Assembly (NCBI GenBank): GCA_032629725.1
Contig: JAFEVB010000014.1
Span: 310,001-374,000 of the forward strand
Direction: 5' to 3'
From: Gremmenia infestans
Taxonomy: Eukaryota > Ascomycota > Leotiomycetes > Helotiales > Hamatocanthoscyphaceae
DNA: 64,000 nt
Every line of letters begins with the position of its first letter. Positions within the stretch are counted from its first letter, which is position 1. The notes under the pieces are model-generated. The model searched no databases. It was not told the origin of the DNA and saw only the letters and a list, made by a program, of their open reading frames with translations. The position numbers were made by a program, and so were the translations under genes. This document shows, piece by piece, positions 33,005-43,432 of the stretch.

Positions 33005-34414
33005 CTATTCCATGCTTAAAGGCCACTTCGGAACAATTGTTTTTTCCAATCCTGACCGTTTGATCACAGCTCTCCCAGCAATGATCCCTTCTTCCATGAC
33101 CTTTGCCTCGTCCATCGTTTTCAAAATGCCCTTCTCAACGACAACCTTGCCATCGATAACAACAAGATCTACGTCTCCAGCGCTTGTAGCATATACTACA
33201 GTAGCAACCGGGTCATAGTTTGGGATCTGATGTGCTTTCTTAAGCTCAATTCCAACAAAATCCGCCTTCTTGCCAATTTCCAAACTTCCAATACCTCCCT
33301 CCCCGTCGAGCCCGAGTGCTTTTGCACCTTTGATAGTTCCCATCTCCAATACATCTTCGGCCGAGACTACCTTTGGATCTCGAGTATTTCCTTTGTGGAT
33401 CAAGGCCGCCAGTCTCATCTCTTGGAAAAGATCGAGCATGTTGTTGCATGGCGCTCCATCGCAACCAATCCCAACGTTGACACCTTCCTTCAAAAGTTGC
33501 GGGACTGGACAGAAACCAGAAGCAAGCTTCATATTGGACGCAGGACAATGCGCGATATTTGTTTCCGTTCTTTTCAGCCGCGAAATATCATCGCCTCCCA
33601 CCCAGCACATGTGAATTAATACTGTATTTTTAGACAAGAGCCCAATAGAGTCGCAATATTCCATGGGTGTCATATCAAATTCGCGGAAAACTTCGTGGTC
33701 CATTTCTTCTTCCAGGCAATGCATCGTAATATGAATATCTCTTGCCTTTGCTTCTGCGCACACTCGGGTGAGGAAAGCTGTGCTTACACCTCCGGGTGTT
33801 CGGGCACCAAACCACACCTTGACCCTCCCTTCTGCAGCACCATCGAACTGTTCCCACATTTTGATAGCACTCTCCAACGATTCGCCCCCTTCCACCAAAC
33901 CCTTATGCATCTTATTCCGAAAAGCAGGCTGATTTGGATTGACATCCATCACGACTTTTCCCAAGCACCCTCGAATCCCAGATTCCTCCACCGCTTTGAC
34001 CAACTGATCAAAGCCATAGCGTTCTGCCCAAAGACTCTCCAGGAATGTCGTCGTACCCCCAAGGAGCATTTCCGCGATGGACAAACGAGCACCTGCGTAT
34101 GCTTCTTCCGGCAAGATATTGCCCTGCATAACCCAGATCCGATCGCACATCCAGGTTATCAGATCGCAGTCGTCTGCTGTCCCACGGAAAAGTGATTGTA
34201 CGCAGTGCATATGTGTTGATATTAGGCCAGGGATTATGATGTGCTTTGAGAGGTCGTGGACTTGGACGTTGGGGTATTTGGCGAGAAGTTTGGAAGAGAC
34301 CCCAATATCTTTGATGATATTTTCCGTGACGAGAATACTGCCATCTTGGTAGATTTCTCGCTTTTCGTTGACGGTGATTATAATGGCGTGCGTGTATAGA
34401 ATGGTGGAAGTCAT
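33005..34414 (-). CDS. Metal-dependent amidohydrolase (guanine deaminase/chlorohydrolase-like)
   Basis: Cyclic-amidohydrolase superfamily enzyme of the guanine-deaminase/TrzN/SsnA type; such enzymes remove amino or other groups from N-heterocycles or open amides in the cytosol. Single exon, 469 residues from the ATG at 34414; the frame runs upstream to 34498, but the family begins at MTSTILYTHA. Metal ligands are H68 and H70 (STHMHC), H232 (TMHCLEEE), H268 (LIHMCW) and D319 (GIGCDGAPCNN); H289 (AHCPASN) is also conserved. The start ILVTENIIKDIG and the end GSLEIGKKADFV form the usual small beta-sandwich. It shares a 647-base promoter region with the amino-acid permease on the opposite strand. 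The natural substrate is open; a hydantoin- or purine-like ring would suit the neighbours. Confidence 0.9.
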   Translation of the reverse strand: MTSTILYTHAIIITVNEKREIYQDGSILVTENIIKDIGVSSKLLAKYPNVQVHDLSKHIIIPGLISTHMHCVQSLFRGTADDCDLITWMCDRIWVMQGNILPEEAYAGARLSIAEMLLGGTTTFLESLWAERYGFDQLVKAVEESGIRGCLGKVVMDVNPNQPAFRNKMHKGLVEGGESLESAIKMWEQFDGAAEGRVKVWFGARTPGGVSTAFLTRVCAEAKARDIHITMHCLEEEMDHEVFREFDMTPMEYCDSIGLLSKNTVLIHMCWVGGDDISRLKRTETNIAHCPASNMKLASGFCPVPQLLKEGVNVGIGCDGAPCNNMLDLFQEMRLAALIHKGNTRDPKVVSAEDVLEMGTIKGAKALGLDGEGGIGSLEIGKKADFVGIELKKAHQIPNYDPVATVVYATSAGDVDLVVIDGKVVVEKGILKTMDEAKVMEEGIIAGRAVIKRSGLEKTIVPKWPLSME

Positions 34415-35061
34415 ATTGGAAGTCTGTGCCCTTGCTTGAGGGAAGGCTATTTTGCTTAGGTACGGAGATTTGCTGGTTTGAAATCCGCTCAAATACATCT
34501 ATCAGGCCTTCTAGCAGGTCGATTGTCTCTGTGGCTTTTCCTACAATCCGGATCACTAAATCAGTGAGGAGAAATATTTACGATTGAAGATACCGGTCCG
34601 ATGTTCGAGAATCAAGCAATATCTCGGCATACATGTCCAAGCGATGCGGGGTTGGGAAGGAGTTCGGTCGGCAGACAATGATCCGGCCGATATAAAAGAT
34701 CATAGACATGAAAAGAAACATGGTGAGAGGTGGATGAAACCTATACCCACTTCATTCTCCAAACGCCACCCCACTTCTGGTCCTAAACCTTATCTCCACA
34801 TGTCCCCTTTCGCTGCCATGTAGCTCAATCTCGACCTTTCTTATCAATTCAACAGGGGGGCCCAGTGAGTCCATCTTCACCTGGGCAACAGGGTATGATT
34901 TGATTGCACCGCCTAGACAAATTGAAGTTTTTTATAAATATCACGAAGACCCCCTGGCCTATTTTCTAGTCCTCAGCCAACTTCCACCAGAGCAGAGTAA
35001 CCCAAACTGCAAAGTCCTTTGAATAATTACTCATTCGAGATCTCTGGCATTCATCGCCAAC
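34415..35061. promoter_or_regulatory. Shared promoter region, amidohydrolase and permease
   Basis: The amidohydrolase (minus) and the amino-acid permease (plus) start 647 bases apart and face away from each other, so one region serves both. A TATAAATA box is at 34933-34940, 122 bases before the permease ATG; a second TATA-like site (TATAAAAG) is at 34691-34698. Paired CGG elements (CGGTCGG and CCGGCCG) lie near 34668-34690 and could bind a Zn2Cys6 factor; this is inference only. Confidence 0.5.
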
Positions 35062-36747
35062 ATGGGCGAGAAGACAGCTAGCGCGGATGTTGACATTGAA
35101 ATGTCTCCAGAAACAATCGCGCCTATTCACGGCCATGTCTTTCAGAAAGACGTTCAGTATGCCGAACTTTCCGAAGAAGCTCAGCAGCGATATGGCAAGA
35201 CGGTCCGCGGCCTCACGAATCGACACATGCAACTTATCACCATCGGTTCCTCCATCGGAACAGGCATGTTCGTGGGAATCGGATCGGCTCTCGCAAGATC
35301 AGGACCTCTAAGCGTCTTTCTGGGCTTCACATTCTTCAGCATCTTCATCTTATGGCCGCTCTTCATGGCTGCGGCCGAGATGTGCTCTTGGTTGCCAGTC
35401 CGAGGATCGATTTTCCAGTTCGCTGAACGATACGTCGATCCTGCTTTGGGATTCGCGGGTGGATATGTCTATTGGTATGGCGCGTTGATGCTGGTCATTT
35501 CGGATTTTACGGGTTGTGTTTCGGTTATTTCATATTGGGACGATAAAACCAACCCGGGATGGTATATCTTGCTTACTCTTGGATTGTCCCTCCTTCTCAA
35601 CCTCGTCGCTGTCAAATATTATGGCGAAGTCGAATTCGTCACGGCCTCCTTCAAGATCATTCTCATGCTAAGCCTTATCGCTGCTACTTTCGTCACCATG
35701 CTGGGTGGTAACCCACAGCATGACAGATATGGGTTCCGTTACTGGCATCACCCGATGAAGGAATACCTCGAAAAAGGAGCACTGGGCCGTTTCCTCGGAT
35801 TCTGGCGGATTTTCATTTATGCCGCATTTGCTTGTGGTGGTCCAGATGTAGTCATGATGACAAGCGCGGAAGTCCAGAATCCCAGAGTTGTAATTCCTAG
35901 GGCCACGAGGAAGATCTATTTCCGTCTCGGACTCTTCTACATCGTGGGCACACTAGCGCTTGGCATCATCTGCCCAGATGACGACGCAACGCTTTTGAAG
36001 TCCCTGGATTCTGGAGCTTCTGGATCCGCCGCATCACCCTGGGTCATCGGACTCCGTGTCCATGGTATCAACGGGCTTGCAAATCTCGTCAACGCCATCG
36101 TTCTCACATCTGCCTGGAGTTGTGGAAACGCCTACGTCTACTCGTCTTCCAGAACGCTGTACGGACTCGCTGTCAATGGCAAAGCTCCCGCCATCTTCAA
36201 AAAGTGTCTCAGCAATGGCGTGCCAATTTACTCTCTAGCTGCCGTTGCAGCTGTATCATGCCTCAGCTTCCTCAACGTCAGGACCTCCACCAACGTGGTC
36301 CTGGGATGGTTCATCAATCTGTCCAGCGTATCTTTCATGATCACATACATGATCATCCTCATAACCTACATCAGGTTCCGGGCTGCAGTCGTCAAACAGA
36401 TCGGAACCGAATCACTGTACTTCCGCACCCCCTTCGGATTGCAACCCTACGCCTCCTACTTCTCACTCGCCTTCGCATTCATCATTGTAATCTTCAATGG
36501 GTTCTACATTTTCTGGCCAGGGGCTTTCAACGCTTCGGGCTTCATCTCGAGCTACTTCGGAGTCTTTTTCTTCATCTTTATGTTTGTAGGTTTCAAGCTG
36601 TTTAAGAAGACGAAGTTTGTGAAAGCAGAGGAGGCGGATATCTTTAGTGGAAAGCAATCTATTGATGACGAGGAAGAGCAGTTTGTGCAATCTAGAGTTG
36701 GAATCCATGTACCTTTGTACGAGAGAGCATTTGATAAGCTTTTTTGA
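35062..36747 (+). CDS. Amino-acid permease (fungal YAT/AAP family)
   Basis: Single exon of 561 residues. After a soluble N-terminus comes the family signature RGLTNRHMQLITIGSSIGTGMF in two parts (RGLTNRHMQLI and the glycine-rich IGSSIGTGMFVGIG), which opens TM1 of APC-superfamily transporters. About twelve hydrophobic segments follow, with the conserved ASAEVQNPRVVIPRAT-like stretch TSAEVQNPRVVIPRA between TM6 and TM7, and SSRTLYGLAVNGKAP after TM8. These carriers take up amino acids with protons at the plasma membrane. It is divergent from the amidohydrolase and opens the catabolic cluster, so it likely imports the substrate or a product-related amino acid. Substrate specificity cannot be read from the sequence. 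Confidence 0.93.
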   Translation: MGEKTASADVDIEMSPETIAPIHGHVFQKDVQYAELSEEAQQRYGKTVRGLTNRHMQLITIGSSIGTGMFVGIGSALARSGPLSVFLGFTFFSIFILWPLFMAAAEMCSWLPVRGSIFQFAERYVDPALGFAGGYVYWYGALMLVISDFTGCVSVISYWDDKTNPGWYILLTLGLSLLLNLVAVKYYGEVEFVTASFKIILMLSLIAATFVTMLGGNPQHDRYGFRYWHHPMKEYLEKGALGRFLGFWRIFIYAAFACGGPDVVMMTSAEVQNPRVVIPRATRKIYFRLGLFYIVGTLALGIICPDDDATLLKSLDSGASGSAASPWVIGLRVHGINGLANLVNAIVLTSAWSCGNAYVYSSSRTLYGLAVNGKAPAIFKKCLSNGVPIYSLAAVAAVSCLSFLNVRTSTNVVLGWFINLSSVSFMITYMIILITYIRFRAAVVKQIGTESLYFRTPFGLQPYASYFSLAFAFIIVIFNGFYIFWPGAFNASGFISSYFGVFFFIFMFVGFKLFKKTKFVKAEEADIFSGKQSIDDEEEQFVQSRVGIHVPLYERAFDKLF

Positions 36748-38100
36748 GCTTCAAGGTTTGTGGTGTTGTATAGACAATGTATTATTGTGTCAGAAAATGG
36801 ATTTCTAGGAGATTTCAAGGACTTATCCGACATAATTAAAAAAAGAAGATAGGCTATTCAAGATCTACTTGACTAGCATAATTACCTCTCAAATATGCAG
36901 CCAGCCAAGAATATGCTATGGTGAAATTTATATCATTTCGCAACCGCGAGTCGAGGTATTGTCTAAAAGAACCCCCCTTTTTCGGTACCGCCCCTTCCTC
37001 AACGCGGCGCAAGTTTAAAATACAAGTCTCTCTACATAGCCATAAAGGCTCGATCAGATCCATTTACTTCTTCCAGCAATGTATGAGGAATCAGGTCTAG
37101 TCTTATAATATTAAGAAGTGGTAGGTTGAAAACCAGCTCTTTGGACACGGTTTTGTATCTTCTTTGGATGGCCTAGAAAACATTCAAATGACTGAGAAAC
37201 CAGTTAGGGAGTATAGTATTCAAGTCAAAAAGCTATGGTTCTGTATAAAGCACGCTTGTATAGCATAAAAGTAGCGCGTATCTTCAAAGAGGGGCCACGT
37301 GATCGATATCCACCTCTGGAGTATATTCTCCTGCTTTTCAAATAAATTGCTCATGCAAATTTCATTTCGAATAGAAGCTACAGTAGTATAAAGATAGAGT
37401 TTGATATAAAAGCTATATTTGAATTTAACATGTGACTAAAATAACAAGTAGGAACTAATTCTAACGAGTCATGGGTACGACGTTACTATCCCGGCACGGT
37501 CCCCGTGTTTGCATCCGCATCTAACTATTCCCCATTAAGGTCAACAAAGCGGAAACTATCAATGCGCCTGAGCCTCATACTCTCCATGAGTCTGGTCGGT
37601 TCAATAGTGATACTCGTAGCATTGTACCACAAACTCGGTACCGGTCGTCAGAGGCCCATACCAATACACGTAGTGCCCCATTGAAATAAAAGATAGGCCT
37701 TGCCCGACAAGCTAAATCGCCAATCTAAACCTATCAACTCGCAATACGGTACAATGCCCGTTCTATCTAATCGAGATATGGAGGATACGGAGTATGTGCA
37801 ACATGTCATGGTGTCCTGCAGTAGTGTACCGCATATTTGGAATATACGAGGTAGTATTTGTATTCCTCAGCCTATCTTACGCTGATACTTGCTGTATAAC
37901 TCGCTCGGTCGCTCGAGCCGGTTGGTTGTCTCTCCACTTTAACCCCTGCGCATAAACCCTGTAGCTTGAACTATGGGCATATCATACATACGGCCCCTTA
38001 ACATGATCAACATCACTTGGGCCAAGTCAACGCCTTTCTCTTTGGAACTTGAATTCCCTCCTTTATATCCCCACCTTCGAGTAAGGGCATCGACAGCATC
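36748..38100. promoter_or_regulatory. Gene-free region upstream of the MFS carrier
   Basis: 1.35 kb with no coding frame. It should hold the carrier promoter. A TACGGAGTA nonamer is at 37786-37794. The first half is A+T-rich. Confidence 0.45.
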
Positions 38101-39860
38101 ATGTCTGGGTTGGAAAAGGAAGCGGAACTAAAGTCCTCGGACTCAGGTGTCAACAATGTCGAGGGTAATTCCGAAGGGGGCGCGGGGGTGTATATTGACC
38201 CTGTGAAGGAGAACAAGATGATGAGGAAGTTTGACGTAAGTCGGCGGCGGTTCTATCTACACGTGACAGTGAACTCTGCTAATGCCCTCATAGTTCTATT
38301 GCATTGGATTGATGGGACTTTTTTATCTCACGGCAAATTTGGATCGGTACGTCTAGACGTAACACATTTGAATTTCATTGAACTAATCTAAATGAATTGT
38401 AGGAGCAACCTCGGAAATGCAAACATTGCTGGCATGCCCAAAGACATTGGCCTCAAAGGCAATCAATTCGGTACCGCCGTGACGTTACTCTTTGCGACTT
38501 ATGTGACGATCGAAACTCCGGTAGCCATTCTCCTTAAGATTATCGGACCTAGATATCTCCTCACCGGCATTGCATTTTCGTGGGGCATGGTCACTCTTGG
38601 TATGGGCTTTATCCAGAATTGGAAAGCCCTTTATGCCTGCCGCCTGCTGCTTGGATTCTTCGAAGCAGGTTTAATCCCATGTATTGATGTGTATATCGGG
38701 CTCGTTTACAAGAGGTCAGAGCGTGGCAAGCGTTCTGCCGTTATCTTCGCTTTCAGCGCTGTCTCTAGTGCTTTCGGCGGTCTGTTGGCTTACGGACTCA
38801 CTCAAATCAAGGGTCCTGGTAACTTCAAAGGATGGCGTTGGCTGTTTATCGTGGAGGCACTTTTGACAATTCTTATTGTGCCTCTGTTTTTCTTCTTCTT
38901 TCCTCAGGAACCTCGTGAGGCTTGGTTTTTGACACCAGAGGAGAAGAATATGATGGATGCGAGATATGCCAACGATCCTCATTGGGGTATTGATGAAAAG
39001 TTCAAGTGGTCTTCTGTTCTCTCCATATTCTATGACCCTAAGTGGTATGCCTTGTAAGTAATAATGAGTGTATCCGTCCAGGAGGAATAGCTCACTAATC
39101 TCCCGCAGTGTCGTCTTCCAATTCTCAGTGGATGTCTCACTGTATGCCTTTACGACCTTCCTCCCGGCAATCATCAAAGGCATGGGCTACACATCCGTCA
39201 ACGCAAACCTTCTGACAGTACCTATCTATTTCTGGGGTCTCATTTGGTTTCTATTTGTTGCATACATGTCCGACCGCCAAACCAGAGGTAAGCTCTCAAC
39301 ACCGATGATGCCATTATTGAGGTATACTGACAAAGGTATACAGGTTATTGGATTGGAGGTCCGCTCATATGTCTAGTGATTGGGTATGCTATCCTTATTG
39401 GGACTGACAGTGTTGGGGCTCGCTATTTCGCATGTTATATCGTCGTCATGGGAATTTACCCCACCACTGGAATGTCACTCATGTGGTTGAACGACAATGT
39501 TGCGCAACATTTCAAGCGAGCTGCTATGATTGGGGCTACTCTCACCTGTGCAAACACAGCAGGAGTCGCTGTTGGCCAGATCTTCACCACCAAAAGTGGT
39601 CCAAGATACATCAAGGGACTTTCCGTCTCTTTGGGACTAGCAGTCTTGGCTGGCATAATGGTAAGTGGTTTAATACGAGACCTATGATTCCCTTCCCGCT
39701 TTTGCTGATATTTAAATAGGTTGTGTGTCTTGTTGTGGGCATGAAGCTTGCCAATAAGCGACGTGAAGCAAGGATCCAAGCTGCTTTGGATGCCGGTACT
39801 CCACTTCCAGATGAGCCTGAAAAGGGTGATATGAATGTTTATTTCAGGTACACAACATAA
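38101..39860 (+). CDS. MFS anion:cation symporter, allantoate-permease (Dal5) type
   Basis: Six exons (38101-38235, 38294-38346, 38403-39053, 39109-39287, 39344-39660, 39720-39860) join in phase to 491 residues. TM1 ends in the family hallmark NLDRSNLGNANIAGM, which is split across exons 2 and 3. Further signs are the TM4 stretch YACRLLLGFFEAGLIPC, the central-loop PREAWFLTPEE and GWRWLFIVEALLT, and SDRQTRG-YWIGG after TM8. Members of this group (Dal5, Tna1, Seo1 relatives) move organic anions such as allantoate, ureidosuccinate, nicotinate or small peptides with protons. Placed between the amino-acid permease and the dehydrogenase, it may bring in an acidic amide, ureido compound or dipeptide. 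That is inference. Confidence 0.92.
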
Positions 39861-40412
39861 GCGGATATAGATGATAGCTGAGCAGGAGGCTTGCGAACGA
39901 ATGTCATCAGTTCACTAATTTGCAACCAATGATATGGAAATGAACTCTGCTTCGGGCAAAGCTTCATTTATACAAATACAGTCCAATAGATCAGGTCCGT
40001 GGATCGGCATGAGAAGTATACTAGAATGTTATTATTTAATAATTCAAAAACCTATTGGGTCTTTAATTTATTGTGCATCACTCATATGGCTTGCTTCAAC
40101 GTGAGCATCGGTGAGAGCAAAGACAAATCTGTCTTCAAGGAATTTTATCTAAAGTCTTTTTAATATTTCTATTAATAAGCCAAATTATTCAGTTGACCTT
40201 GTCTATGGAAAAGCCTAGAGCTTGTTACGTATTGTAGATAAAGTCAAGTGAGAGGTGTGCATGAAATTTTACCTCTGATTAGCAAAGGAGCTCGCTTAAC
40301 CCCCGAACCCCTAATTTTACAACCTCACGACTCGATAGGCTTAAAAGGAAAACATTGATCTGGGGTGATTGCGAAGATCTAATCTGACATTATATTTGCT
40401 ATCTATATTATG
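39861..40412. other. Intergenic between convergent genes
   Basis: 550 bases carrying the 3' ends of the MFS and dehydrogenase genes, which converge here. A+T-rich; no coding frame. Confidence 0.5.
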
Positions 40413-41468
40413 TCAAGCAATTGAGTTGACAGGTGTAAGCGGTTTCCCAGTTTCGAAAAACGCTTCAGCATTATCCCAGCAGACCTTTTCAAACCCATCC
40501 CAAGAGGTCCTAGAACAGACCCCAATATGTGGCAATACCGTAGCCATATAGTTACCCGCCCACTCGTCGTTAATTCCCGGCTCGTTCTCATGAACGTCCA
40601 ATCCGACACCCACCACTTTCTGATCCCGAAGAGCCTGGAGCAAAGCAGCCTCGTCAATCAACCGACCGCGGGCTATATTCACCACTCTCATCCCGCCCCC
40701 TTTCGCAAGCTCAAACTCCTTGGTCGATAACATGTGGTGCGTGACTGGTGTATATGGGCAGGCGAGCACCACGCAGTCCGAAGTCTTCAGCAGTTCCGCT
40801 AACGACTGACAGTACGAGATCTCGGCACCGACCTGTCTCTCGCGCTCCACGTCGCGCTTTCTGTTGTAGTAGCAAAGCTTCATGCCCAGTCCCAGCGCAG
40901 CTTTACGAGCAATCCGCGCGCCAATATCTCCCAATCCCACAATTCCCAGCGTGGTCCCCAGTGGATCAACGGCCTTCATTCCCAGCGATCGGCTCAACGC
41001 CCAGTCGTTGCGCGCACAGCGTTCGGCGAAGGTGAAATAGCGATATGCAGATAGGATCAGATACAGCGCTGTGTTTGCAACAGCTTCGGTGCACGTGTCC
41101 GGCGTATTGCAGTACCAGATGCCCATTTCTGTCAATGTATCGACGTCAGCGGCATCGTAGCCGTGGCCTGAGCATACGATGAGCTTGAGAGAGGATGGGT
41201 AGTGTTTTGCAACCGCGGTGGTAAATAGGAGATGTGTACTGTACGGCTCTGCTTTCAGCCATCCTGTCCGCACAATGGCGTCGATCTTGGAGTACACGCC
41301 GCCGGGAGAGAGTCGTTTGCAGAACTCTTCGACGCTATTACAGTCATAGATCAAGATGTTGAATTTTTGTTGTACTTTCTCCCATGGTTGGGCTAATATG
41401 GTTCGCGTGTCCGAGCTGACGAGAAGAATCGTCGGCTTTGAAAGTGGGGTGCTATGTTGGATCTCCAT
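40413..41468 (-). CDS. D-isomer-specific 2-hydroxyacid dehydrogenase
   Basis: NAD(P)-dependent enzyme that interconverts 2-oxo acids and D-2-hydroxy acids. Single exon, 351 residues. The Rossmann motif GLGDIG is at 178-183, followed by a basic YYNRKR patch after beta-2, which can favour NADP(H). The catalytic triad is R267 (NIARGR), E296 (DVHENEP) and H314 (LPHIG). The family signature ACPYTPVTHHMLSTKEF is intact. It is divergent from the M20 hydrolase with 605 bases between starts. In this cluster it could reduce the 2-oxo acid made by the D-amino-acid oxidase and RidA; this is inference from context. Confidence 0.93.
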   Translation of the reverse strand: MEIQHSTPLSKPTILLVSSDTRTILAQPWEKVQQKFNILIYDCNSVEEFCKRLSPGGVYSKIDAIVRTGWLKAEPYSTHLLFTTAVAKHYPSSLKLIVCSGHGYDAADVDTLTEMGIWYCNTPDTCTEAVANTALYLILSAYRYFTFAERCARNDWALSRSLGMKAVDPLGTTLGIVGLGDIGARIARKAALGLGMKLCYYNRKRDVERERQVGAEISYCQSLAELLKTSDCVVLACPYTPVTHHMLSTKEFELAKGGGMRVVNIARGRLIDEAALLQALRDQKVVGVGLDVHENEPGINDEWAGNYMATVLPHIGVCSRTSWDGFEKVCWDNAEAFFETGKPLTPVNSIA

Positions 41469-42073
41469 GGCGACGCCGCAACAATTTCATGGGATTTGAA
41501 AGTGATAGCAAACCCTCCATCCATGTTTTCGTTATTTCGAGGATATTCAGCCCAGAGTCAAGTCTATCATCCGGTCACGAGACTTCATTTTTGGACCCTT
41601 TGAACCTCTGAGCGGCCCCACCCCCACTACCCGGGCTGGTCGATAAGGACTCTGGTCCCACTTCACTGTCTGTTTTGTTTCGGATCGGCACGGGCAAGCA
41701 ACATGCCGAAGGGCGGCCTTGTACGAAGTACAAGCGAACGTGTCGGTACAATAGAGGATGGTCCTAGCAGCGAAGGGGATGGCGAGAAGTTCGGAGGACA
41801 TGCACTGAAGTCTTCCATTGCATTAACTAAAGAGCCTGTAAGAGTCCCTATAGGAAAGCTTCAGTTCCAAAATGCCCCCCTATATCAAGTACCTTGTTGG
41901 GCATCGCAATAGTGAGTCTCAGCTTCTCGGCTCGTTTAATAGTAGCCCCCCCCTTTACAGCATCCATCCATTTGCAGGAACCGAATTTCAAGCATCTAAT
42001 ATCTAAGAGACGCTACTCTAACAATTACTGGAGAACTCGATAAAATATGCAGATATTTCTTTAGAACTCATTT
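41469..42073. promoter_or_regulatory. Shared promoter region, dehydrogenase and M20 hydrolase
   Basis: 605 bases between two divergent starts. CGG/CCG trinucleotides occur in close pairs near 41683-41715 (TCGGATCGGCACGGG, CCGAAGGGCGG), which would suit a Zn2Cys6 regulator, but no defined palindrome stands out. No gene seen. Confidence 0.4.
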
Positions 42074-43189
42074 ATGATGGCTACTCACGATGATTTGCCC
42101 GTCGTTTCCCTCCTAAAGCAACTCATCGAGATACCCAGCACCAGCGACGATGAACTCGCCGTAGGGCTATTCCTCGAACACCACCACCAATCCCTTGGTT
42201 ACACCGTAGAACGCATCCCGATATCCCCCTCCTCAACCCGGCACAACGTGTACGCGTACCTAGGCCCCAAGAGCAGCCGCAAAACGCGCATATGTCTCAC
42301 GTCACACATGGACACCGTGCCACCGCACATCCCCCTCTCGCTCTCTGCAGATGGCAAGACAATCTGGGGTCGCGGTGCATGTGACGACAAGGGCCCGCTT
42401 GCAGCGCAGATCGAGGCGGTCGAGCAGCTGCGCAGAGAAGGCCGCATCAGCGAGAGCGGCGGCGATGTCAGCTTCCTCTGGGTGGTGGGCGAGGAGAAGG
42501 GCGGCCCCGGTATGCTGGCCGCCAACGACATGGGCTTGACGTGGGAGGCTGTTATTTTTGGAGAGCCGACAGAAGGAAAACTGGGAGTCGGACATAAAGG
42601 ACACATTGTGTTTGAGTTGTCTGCTACAGGCGTTGCTAGTCACTCTGGTTATCCAGAACTCGGCTCGAGTGCTAATGCTGCTCTTATTGGAGCCCTTTCG
42701 GAACTGCTTGCAGCTACATGGCCTTCGTCTGAGCTACTCGGCCCGTCTACTTTCCATGTCGGGAGAATGGCCGGTGGCGTTGCGTATAATGTTTTGGCAG
42801 CGTCGAGCGAGGCGTTGTGCGCAGTGCGCATTGCAAGCGACCTCCCTGGCATCAAGATGCGGATTTCGGAGATTGTTTCCAAGCATAAGGATGTCAAAGT
42901 TGATTTCAAATTTGAGTATCCGGAAACTCTCTTAGATCATGATATTGAAGGTGAGGAAGATTATGGAGACGTACAAGTATTTCGCTAATCGACTTGCTTA
43001 GGTTTTGGCCCCTATGCGGCAGCTTTTGGCACTGATGTCCCAAGACTTTATGGGGAGCATAAAAAGTATCTCTACGGGCCTGGTTCAATTATGGATGCAC
43101 ACGGCAAAAATGAACACGTTGAGATAAGTGAGTTACTGGAAAGTGTTGAGGGGTATAGGAAAATTGCACTTCATTGTTTGGAACGTTGA
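42074..43189 (+). CDS. M20 metallo-hydrolase (ArgE/DapE-type deacylase)
   Basis: Two-zinc amide hydrolase of the M20 family, which includes acetylornithine deacetylase, aminoacylase and N-carbamoyl-amino-acid hydrolases. Two exons (42074-42950, 43002-43189) give 354 residues. Metal and catalytic residues: H78 and D80 (SHMDTVP), D104 (GACDDKG), E140 and E141 (GEEKGGPG), plus GEPTEGK and GHIVFELSATGVASHSGYPELG, the start of the dimer domain. The C-terminal part has YGPGS-MDAH, where the last His is the usual final metal ligand, and ends EISELLESVEGYRKIALHCL. The intron GTGAGG...TTAG keeps the frame. Next to an oxoprolinase/hydantoinase it could release free amino acid from an N-acyl or N-carbamoyl form. 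Confidence 0.92.
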
Positions 43190-43432
43190 TATGTAGACAA
43201 TAAAATCCTACGTGAACACTTGCATTGAGATTCAAGGATTCCGTGATTGCATGTAAGTGTCGAGATTTAGTGACAGTGTTCTATCTGGTACAGAGAACTG
43301 AGGATACTAAAGAGAACCGTTCTAGTAGTTCTGGGCTTAGTACGCGATACAGTATGCACAACATTTATAGGTTCGTAATAAGTCAAAGTGGTAAACTATA
43401 TACGGTCGAACTATATATATTCAATATTTAAA

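Noticed and set aside
34591..37646. Octamer TACCGGTC in two promoter regions of the cluster (34591-34598 and 37639-37646) as regulator site
   Set aside because: About two copies of any octamer are expected by chance in 64 kb on both strands, and it is missing from the other cluster promoters.
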